Assembly (NCBI GenBank): GCA_017615355.1
Contig: JAGAAJ010000025.1
Location: 1-64,000, forward strand
DNA: 64,000 nt
Origin: Prevotella sp.
Lineage (GTDB): Bacteria; Bacteroidota; Bacteroidia; Bacteroidales; Bacteroidaceae
Reading direction: 5' to 3'
Part shown: positions 59,153 to 64,000 of the stretch, in pieces
Layout of the letters: every line of letters starts with the position of its first letter
How positions within the stretch are numbered: the first letter of the stretch is position 1
The notes under the pieces: model-generated
Told to the model about the DNA's origin: nothing
Seen by the model: the letters and a program-made list of their open reading frames with translations, nothing else
Database searches by the model: none
Position numbers and translations under genes: made by a program

Positions 59153-59890
59153 TTATTGTTTGTTGTTATATCTAATGGTGAATATAATAAAATCGTATGG
59201 ACTCCTATCGGGATCTTCTTCCCAACGGATGTGAGATATCATGTATTGGCGTAATTTTTCGGCCATCTTTCTTTCTGCTTTTTTCGGATGCTCAGGTTTC
59301 CTGATTTTTACATCAGCGCTTGACGTCTTGCCATTCTTATTCGCCTTACATCTTATAGTCATAATTGTTGTGCCACGATAAAAGTAAGTAGTAGCCCACT
59401 TGTCTAATTCCTTTGTTAATAAATGATACAGGCTGTCCCTGCCTTCAACGTAATTTGCCCCAATAATGTCAGGCAGAAACCTTTTGCTTTCACAGGGAGT
59501 GAAATCGTGCATCAACTGATTAATAAAACAGACGATGGTATCATTATTGGCGTATGTCTTGCCCTTATAAGTGATGGTAGTTTTGTTCATGCACATCTTT
59601 TCTTTAACTGTATCACCGCTAAAGATGTACAATTTGCATCTAACGGGAAAGTATCTGTCTTCTTGTTCCTGCAAATGGGTCAACAGCTTTTTAAGACTGT
59701 CCACATGACTTGATGTCGGTATGATAAATTCTTCCTCATACCCGTTCAATACCTCAAAATTAGAACATGTTGAGACATGTGAAGGCTCTATATTCCAATC
59801 GCTATACCTTATCAGCAGACTATCTGCTTCATTGCCCTTTATTCCCTGGGCTACAAAAAGAAACAACAGTATTAGAATTCTTGATTTCAT
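59153..59890 (-). CDS. Exported protein of unknown function, TonB C-terminal-like
   Basis: 245 aa from MKSRILILLFLFVAQGIKG; ATG 59902 (MYRIMKS) is also possible. The frame continues upstream through repeat element copy 3 to 59980. The mature part ends with a segment (RGTTIMTIRCKANKNGKTSSADVKIRKPEHPKKAERKMAEKLRQYM) resembling TonB/TPM C-terminal domains: beta-strand, conserved helix, strand. Lipoprotein features are absent. Function unknown. Confidence 0.7.
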   Translation of the reverse strand: MKSRILILLFLFVAQGIKGNEADSLLIRYSDWNIEPSHVSTCSNFEVLNGYEEEFIIPTSSHVDSLKKLLTHLQEQEDRYFPVRCKLYIFSGDTVKEKMCMNKTTITYKGKTYANNDTIVCFINQLMHDFTPCESKRFLPDIIGANYVEGRDSLYHLLTKELDKWATTYFYRGTTIMTIRCKANKNGKTSSADVKIRKPEHPKKAERKMAEKLRQYMISHIRWEEDPDRSPYDFIIFTIRYNNKQ

Positions 59891-59902
59891 GATTCTATAC
59901 AT

Positions 59903-60214
59903 CCGTTCAGCTGGAATCCAGCTGCTGGGAGTATAAGGAATCGAAATCCGCAATTTATTCATCTGTGCTATTGCTGCCATAGTTCATTGTTATTCGTTGG
60001 ATTTCATCCGACCTTTTCCTTGCCTCGGCATAGTCCAAACACGTTTGGCCTCTGCTCTCGGCTGCATAAAAACGTTGGATTTCATCCGACATTTTCCTTG
60101 CCTCGGCATAGTCCAAACACGTTTGGCCTCTGCTCTCGGCTGCATAAAAACGTTCTTTTCGCATTGCAAATACTTATATCCACTGCGGTCGGATTACAAA
60201 TCCGACCGAACGGG
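59903..60214. mobile_element. Hairpin-ended repeat element, copy 3, with internal duplication
   Basis: 312 bp. Same ends as copies 1 and 2 (left end CCGTTCAGCTGG, right end CCGACCGAACGGG). An internal 78-bp block is tandemly duplicated (59995-60072 and 60073-60150), which accounts for the greater length. Confidence 0.85.
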
Positions 60215-60237
60215 CCAAGAACCGTCTCCACCGATTC
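60215..60237. repeat. Junction motif J4
   Basis: AAGAACCGTCTCCACCGATTC directly after repeat element copy 3; variant of J1. Confidence 0.6.
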
Positions 60238-60245
60238 TTCCATAG

Positions 60246-60713
60246 CTATTTCCGTTCTTTAAATTCAAGCCAGTCAGAATAATGGCCAGTTTTTATCTTT
60301 TTGATGATTTCTTTATATGTAAACACCCAACCGAAATCATAACCTCGAATTGTTTCGTTGAGTACACCCACTTTTTGAATACTTTCGTTAATTGTCCAAA
60401 AATACCATCCAAGACCAAGCATTCGGAATTTGACATTCCTTGTATCACCGACTTCCTTGGATGTGCCTACTTTGTGCCAAACATTATCATGGACTCCGAA
60501 TTTTAAAATCGTATGCGCATAGAACGACACTTCATCTTTGATTATCTCATTTATTATTGGTTCATACACAATCGGATAATGTTTCTTAAAAACACGTATA
60601 ACGTTAGAGCCCAATTGCGTTCTGTCTCTTTCAATGTATTGGAAATAGCATTTGTACTCATTTTCTATTTCGGCACAAAAAACGTCACCCTTTCTTATTA
60701 CAATCCTTTTCAT
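60246..60713 (-). CDS. Putative immunity protein (Imm26-like)
   Basis: 155 aa, no signal peptide. KRIVIRKGDVFCAEIENEYKCYFQYIERD and GVHDNVWHKVGTSKEVGDTRNVKFRMLGLGWYFWTINE. The start (RKGDVFC) and the compact beta-rich sequence resemble Imm26-type immunity proteins; this assignment is tentative. It lies two bases downstream of the GIY-YIG toxin-tip fragment in the same direction, the normal toxin-immunity order, so it is probably the cognate immunity gene of that tip. Confidence 0.65.
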   Translation of the reverse strand: MKRIVIRKGDVFCAEIENEYKCYFQYIERDRTQLGSNVIRVFKKHYPIVYEPIINEIIKDEVSFYAHTILKFGVHDNVWHKVGTSKEVGDTRNVKFRMLGLGWYFWTINESIQKVGVLNETIRGYDFGWVFTYKEIIKKIKTGHYSDWLEFKERK

Positions 60714-60715
60714 AT

Positions 60716-61012
60716 TTAAAAATTTATTCTTATAGTTATACCAATACCATAGTTATTCCAATAACGTGGAGAGATGGAATTTATTTTATTGAACAGTTGT
60801 CCACCTACAGAATTAAGCCTATAATAATTAATCAGATTCTGTTCTATTATTCTTGCTTGTATTCGAGAGAGATTTGTAATTTCATTAAGAGCTTTGTATT
60901 CCAATCCTGCCCCTGGCGTCCCAGACATCAAATGTTGATAAATGCGCCGATCAACGTCATTTGTTATGCCTACGTATTTTACAATGCTCTCGTCGGATCG
61001 GCGGGGACGGTT
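60716..61012 (-). pseudogene. Decapitated polymorphic-toxin tip with GIY-YIG-like nuclease domain
   Basis: An open frame of 98 codons with no proper start: after a TAG at 61013-61015 it reads SIVKYVGITNDVDRRIYQHL...IQARIIEQNLINYYRLNSVGGQLFNKINSISP. KYVGITND with the following R and the ARIIEQ glutamate match the YIG half of a GIY-YIG domain as in Rhs-type toxin tips. The GIY strand and the delivery part are missing and replaced by junction DNA. A TTG at 60931 gives a 71-aa ORF, unlikely to be used. It is probably a leftover donor cassette of a polymorphic toxin. Confidence 0.7.
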
Positions 61013-61069
61013 CTAAATGATCAGTTTTTGTCATTGTACATTGTCTTTTTAAATTTTTGAATAATGCCA
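61003..61069. repeat. Duplicated segment D2, copy 2
   Basis: Nearly identical to 58631-58696. It is preceded by CGGATCGGC (junction J5). From 61070 to 61174 I see no gene. Confidence 0.85.
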
Positions 61070-61174
61070 AAGCTTACACCTGTGACACTCGAGATTTGGC
61101 GGATGCCCGCTCCTGTTGAGCACAAGTCTTAGTTACCTATGATTATTTAGTCCCGCTGATCCGACACGACAGGT

Positions 61175-61735
61175 TTAATTGCAGGAACCATATATATTTG
61201 GGCAATAATCAGTTGTCCATCCTACAGTCCTATTATCATTCTTGACAACTCTGGTCTTGATCCAACAATGGCCTTGATATAATTTAAAGTCTAGTACAGG
61301 GACAGCTTTACCATTTGTGTACTTTCCAAAGTCATCAAACTCTTTGCCATAGAGTTTTGTGATTGGATTTGACTGGCCTGGCTCGGCGTAAAGTTTTACC
61401 GTGAAAAGGCCTTTCCCCTGGTTTCTGCCTCGAAGCCAAACACCGCATTGCTCTTTATTTAACCATCCCTCAAAGATTGCCGCATTAGTTTCATTCAATG
61501 GAATTACGCGTACCTTGTACCTGTTATTAGACATACACATTATTTCCACATCATGCCAATTCTCCTTTTGAAAATCTTCCTTGATCTTTGTGAAACATAT
61601 AGTATCAGTATCGTTACGATAAACAGGAACACTATCTGTTATGGCATCTGTTAAAAACACCACAAGGTTCTCTTGCGAAAACAGCAAATGGCAATTTGCA
61701 ACACAAAAACAGATTAAAAAAAACATTTTTTTCAT
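61175..61735 (-). CDS. Exported protein of unknown function, possible immunity protein
   Basis: 186 aa. The signal peptide (MKKMFFLICFCVANCHLLFSQ) is followed by a beta-rich domain (NENLVVFLTDAITDSVPVYRNDTDTICFTKI...AIFEGWLNKEQCGVWLRGRNQGKGLFTVKLYAEPG) with SH3-like spacing. The C-terminus has CWIKTRVVKNDNRTVGWTTDYCPNIYGSCN with three cysteines. No family recognised. It is driven by the D1 promoter copy. Confidence 0.7.
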   Translation of the reverse strand: MKKMFFLICFCVANCHLLFSQENLVVFLTDAITDSVPVYRNDTDTICFTKIKEDFQKENWHDVEIMCMSNNRYKVRVIPLNETNAAIFEGWLNKEQCGVWLRGRNQGKGLFTVKLYAEPGQSNPITKLYGKEFDDFGKYTNGKAVPVLDFKLYQGHCWIKTRVVKNDNRTVGWTTDYCPNIYGSCN

Positions 61736-61757
61736 TTTCTTCGCAAAATTACTATGG

Positions 61758-61840
61758 ATCAGGGGACGGTTCTTTGATCCTCTTAAATCTTAAATCTTGC
61801 CGCAAAGATACAAACAATCCTGCAAACGGCCAAAGGATGA
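61758..61840. repeat. Duplicated promoter segment D1, copy 2
   Basis: Nearly identical to 58710-58790, with the same TATCTTTG -7 box on the minus strand. Confidence 0.88.
61803..61810 (-). promoter_or_regulatory. -7 box (TATCTTTG) in D1 copy 2
   Basis: TAnnTTTG about 68 bp upstream of the start at 61735. Confidence 0.65.
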
Positions 61841-61876
61841 GGAAAAATAATTTTTTTTCGGCAAATCCATCTTCGC

Positions 61877-61939
61877 AAAATTCCTCCGCTACCCCCCCTA
61901 ACCGATTGAAATTCAGCAGGGTGATGGCGGAGGAATTTT
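61877..61939. repeat. 63-bp stem-loop, downstream of vapE-like gene
   Basis: Arms AAAATTCCTCCGC and GCGGAGGAATTTT. Its reverse complement aligns over the whole length with the stem-loop at 63606-63668, which is also exactly 63 bp. Confidence 0.85.
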
Positions 61940-61970
61940 GGAGGGTCGATTATTGGCCTGAAGGGAGCCT

Positions 61971-63347
61971 TTAGGCGGCACAGACAATGTAGCCGTCGGT
62001 GTCGTGATGTCCCACACGCTTCACGCCGAGCCTCGTCATCGAGCGGCCGAAGGCATTCGTGGTGACGCCGGCCATCGTCTTCTGTGAATGTCGCTCCAAC
62101 ACGCTGATGATCTCCGCACCGCTCATAAAACGGCCCTCGCCCTCATGCTCGGGAATGGAGAAATAGCGCAGGAAGAGACGTTCCACGTCGTTCAGCACAT
62201 AGTAGTCCTTGTTGTGAAGCTCCATCTCGGCCTCGTCGTCCTTTGAGAACCAGTGCTGCAGGTGCTCCTCTTCTATCTCATGCAGTACCTGTGCGTAGAG
62301 CTGGTCGTGGTTGATGCCCTCCACGTCGATGATGCCCTCGGGTTCCAGGATGAGGAATCGCCGCGAGCCTGTGCGGTCGGTCAATACGTGGCGTTCATTC
62401 GTGGTGCCCACAAAAGAGGCGATGCGCGGCAGCTGGTTGAAGTTTTTCTTGTAGGCCCCGATGAAACTGGGCTTCAGCGTCTGCATCATCGACTTCAATT
62501 CAGGCATGTTCCTGTGTCCTATCTTCTCGAACTCGTCGATGTTGATGATGGCAAACTCCACCATCTTGCGATAGGCATTGCCCTTGGCATTGATCTTGAA
62601 GTCGTCGGTGAAGTAGTCGGCAATCTCAGGCGGCAGCATCGAGGTGAAGAGTGTGCTCTTGCCCGTTCCCTGCTGGGGACTGACGAGCAGCAGCATGACG
62701 GCATTGGCATGATGACGGTCGGCGCCGAGCCATTGGGTGACGACGGCCCTGAGCCAGATGCGCACCATCCGCTGGCAGTAGTCTGACGGGCTGATGCGAC
62801 GGGCAAAGTCGGCGATATAGTCCGTCTCTCCATCCCATCGCCCGCGTACCTTATTCAGATACTCCCTCACGGGATGGTAGTCGACGGCCAGTTCGCTCTC
62901 GATGCGCTGGTGTACATAGCTGGAGAGGCAGAAGATCTCGCCGTCGTCCTGAATGCGGCAGTTGATGGAGTTCAGCTGGCGTTTGTCGATGATTTTCCAC
63001 GGGCGCTCTCCTGTCTGTAGAGAGCTGTCATCAGGACAGAGGGTAGGGAGGGTCTTACGACGATACTCATAGAGGTCGCGCACGATGTTGTGGCGAAACT
63101 CGAAGTTGTCCATCACGAAGGCCGACATGTCGTGGATGGGCTGCAGCATCTGTGTCTGCCGTTCCTCATAGCGGTCCTTGGCCTTCGTGACCGGTTTCGG
63201 AGATGGTGCCGGCTGGTCCTTCATCTTCATCAGTTCACACTCGACTTTTTCAAGTCGCTCCAGGAGCAGGTCGTTCTGCTCTTTCAATGCATCCACACCC
63301 TCCTGGTGTTTCTGCTTGTTTTTGAAAAGAAATTTTAATATGTTCAT
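61971..63347 (-). CDS. VapE/VirE-family ATPase (virulence-associated E)
   Basis: 458 aa from MNILKFLFKNKQKHQEG; the ORF up to 63410 would start upstream of the promoter. The N-terminus has a coiled coil (about 12-45). The VapE P-loop domain has LLLVSPQQGTGKSTLFTSMLPPE (Walker A), FAIINIDEFEKIG (Walker B), SFVGTTNERHVL and RTGSRRFLILEP. Such proteins are primase/helicase-like ATPases of mobile elements. A C-terminal winged-helix-like domain follows (MSGAEIISVLERHSQKTMAGVTTNAFGRSMTRLG). No primase or integrase is adjacent. The gene is bracketed by two inverted 63-bp stem-loops. Confidence 0.88.
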   Translation of the reverse strand: MNILKFLFKNKQKHQEGVDALKEQNDLLLERLEKVECELMKMKDQPAPSPKPVTKAKDRYEERQTQMLQPIHDMSAFVMDNFEFRHNIVRDLYEYRRKTLPTLCPDDSSLQTGERPWKIIDKRQLNSINCRIQDDGEIFCLSSYVHQRIESELAVDYHPVREYLNKVRGRWDGETDYIADFARRISPSDYCQRMVRIWLRAVVTQWLGADRHHANAVMLLLVSPQQGTGKSTLFTSMLPPEIADYFTDDFKINAKGNAYRKMVEFAIINIDEFEKIGHRNMPELKSMMQTLKPSFIGAYKKNFNQLPRIASFVGTTNERHVLTDRTGSRRFLILEPEGIIDVEGINHDQLYAQVLHEIEEEHLQHWFSKDDEAEMELHNKDYYVLNDVERLFLRYFSIPEHEGEGRFMSGAEIISVLERHSQKTMAGVTTNAFGRSMTRLGVKRVGHHDTDGYIVCAA

Positions 63348-63369
63348 GGTATAAGGAGTTTTGTTACTG

Positions 63370-63377
63370 CAAAGATA
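63370..63377 (-). promoter_or_regulatory. -7 box (TATCTTTG) of vapE-like gene
   Basis: TAnnTTTG 22 bp upstream of ATG 63347. Confidence 0.65.
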
Positions 63378-63410
63378 GCGCAAAACACCTTTCCATACAA
63401 TGGTTTCCAT

Positions 63411-63605
63411 ACAGAAAAGGCATGGAAAAATACATCTTTTATTGTATGCTTCTCACGTTTTTCTGCTATGTATGTGAGCTGATTGGAAAAGCTCCTGAAG
63501 CGTCTACTACTTTAGTCCTAATATCTTTCGACTATTGTGGCAGTATCTTATGACATTAGTAGTAGTATCTTGCGACTATAGTAGCAAGACCACTTTTGGG
63601 TGCAA
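63411..63605. other. Spacer with direct repeat TATCTT(T/G)CGACTAT
   Basis: No gene is seen. TATCTTTCGACTATTGTGGCA (about 63530) and TATCTTGCGACTATAGTAGCA (about 63572) are direct repeats. CTACTAC and GTAGTAG around them form an imperfect inverted repeat. This could be a control region of the vapE-like gene. Confidence 0.5.
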
Positions 63606-63668
63606 GAAATTTCTCCGCCATTATCTTGTTGGTTTTCAGAAGCTTAGGTGGTATGGCGGAGGAATTTC
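63606..63668. repeat. 63-bp stem-loop, upstream of vapE-like gene
   Basis: Arms GAAATTTCTCCGCCAT and ATGGCGGAGGAATTTC (one mismatch). Inverted relative of 61877-61939; together they flank about 1.67 kb containing only the vapE-like gene. Confidence 0.85.
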
Positions 63669-63711
63669 AAAAAAATGATTTGATGATATTTTTTTGTTTT
63701 GTCAGCCGGTT

Positions 63712-63999
63712 TTAATCCGTTTCCCATCCGTAACGGTAGTAGACATAGGTGGTGCCCTGCAGTTTGCAGTAGTATTTCGAATAGGGTTCGGATGTCAGTT
63801 CGTCAAGCCATTTCTGTGCACGATAGGCCGTGATGCCCAGTCCCTGTATTAGTTGTTGGCGTGTGATGGAATGGTGCTCTTTGAGATAGTTGTCAAGGAA
63901 GGCTGTCACCTGTTCACGAGTGTAGGGCTTGTTCAAGCCGGCTACCCCTCGCCCGTATTTGTTCCTTGCGGTGGTGTCGCTCTTTAGCGCCTTAACGAA
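63712..63999 (-). CDS. Winged-helix-like protein, N-terminus outside window (partial)
   Basis: The frame stays open to the right edge (reading FVKALKSDTTARNKYGRGVAG before NKPYTREQV), so the TTG at 63936 is not needed as a start. The C-terminal 70 residues (YTREQVTAFLDNYLKEHHSITRQQLIQGLGITAYRAQKWLDEL) are a helix-turn-helix/winged-helix fold, followed by YCKLQGTTYVYYRYGWETD. It is probably a DNA-binding protein; it is upstream of, and in the same direction as, the vapE-like gene. Confidence 0.7.
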   Translation of the reverse strand, partial: FVKALKSDTTARNKYGRGVAGLNKPYTREQVTAFLDNYLKEHHSITRQQLIQGLGITAYRAQKWLDELTSEPYSKYYCKLQGTTYVYYRYGWETD

Positions 64000-64000
64000 G

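Noticed and set aside
59997..60245. ORFs beginning MDFIRPFPCLGIVQTRLASA in the repeat elements
   Set aside because: They occur in each copy of the MITE-like element and cross the hairpin ends; they look like repeat translation, not genes.
61877..61939. Ordinary terminator of the vapE-like gene
   Set aside because: The stem is followed by no T-run on the minus strand, and a homologous structure lies upstream of the gene in inverted orientation.

Overview
The window looks like a chromosome segment from a Prevotella-like member of the Bacteroidales. The evidence is the many TAnnTTTG -7 boxes (the Bacteroidetes promoter type), a PorX orthologue (type IX secretion regulator), secreted GH3, GH20 and GH29 hydrolases, lipoproteins with Bacteroidetes-style lipoboxes, a MeaB GTPase and an SpoIID/AmpG-like module. 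No virus structural genes, integrase or CRISPR array are present. Most of the window is core-like GC-rich DNA. Two AT-rich accessory stretches (about 17.5-23.3 kb and 55.4-64 kb) interrupt it.

Left part, 1-17.5 kb, nearly all minus strand: two paralogous CE1-like esterases flanking a GH3 glycosidase; an exported cysteine-rich nitroreductase; a secreted endonuclease I; an acidic lipoprotein; a B3/B4-domain protein; a large TonB-receptor-like outer-membrane protein with a glycine/arginine tail; PorX; an unknown exported protein; two identical tRNA-Asp genes; a DUF5715/M15-like protein; and a GH29 fucosidase.

Accessory island 1, 17.5-23.3 kb: a 21-bp tandem repeat; a nested palindrome with 33-bp outer arms and a 51-bp AT-rich inner palindrome; three copies of the palindrome CGTCACAGCTGTGACG or its 14-bp core; a hypothetical gene overlapping a peptidyl-arginine/agmatine deiminase fused to Sel1 repeats; then a head-to-tail Nudix-vsr-Nudix-vsr-Nudix array of about 1-kb units. 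The first vsr is frameshifted. The last Nudix runs into a triplicated terminator of tRNA-His.

Central part, 23.5-55.4 kb: secG, a TPR-like protein, and a single ORF that joins a sigma-54 activator to an LptE-like lipoprotein; trmH-ribD; a six-gene minus-strand operon (alpha-2-macroglobulin, DUF1573, meaB, ispH, GH20, S8 protease); a second nested palindrome of the same architecture as the first; an AEC transporter; clpB; a divergent GHMP kinase / GT2-DUF4922 / SpoIID / AmpG-like module with mirror-image promoters; two paralogous lipoproteins; serine acetyltransferase; an SDR; and a thioredoxin-fold protein.

Accessory island 2, 55.4-64 kb: a candidate ncRNA; small lipoproteins; a decapitated GIY-YIG toxin tip with a putative immunity gene; three hairpin-ended repeat elements; scattered duplicated junction sequences; and a VapE-family ATPase gene bracketed by two inverted, related 63-bp stem-loops, followed by a partial winged-helix-like gene.

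Running through everything is a family of 7-bp-period repeats, mostly purine-rich on one strand, inserted in frame in at least ten genes and in one spacer. Where the two vsr copies can be compared, this is the only place besides the frameshift where they differ in length, so these arrays appear to be fast-evolving.
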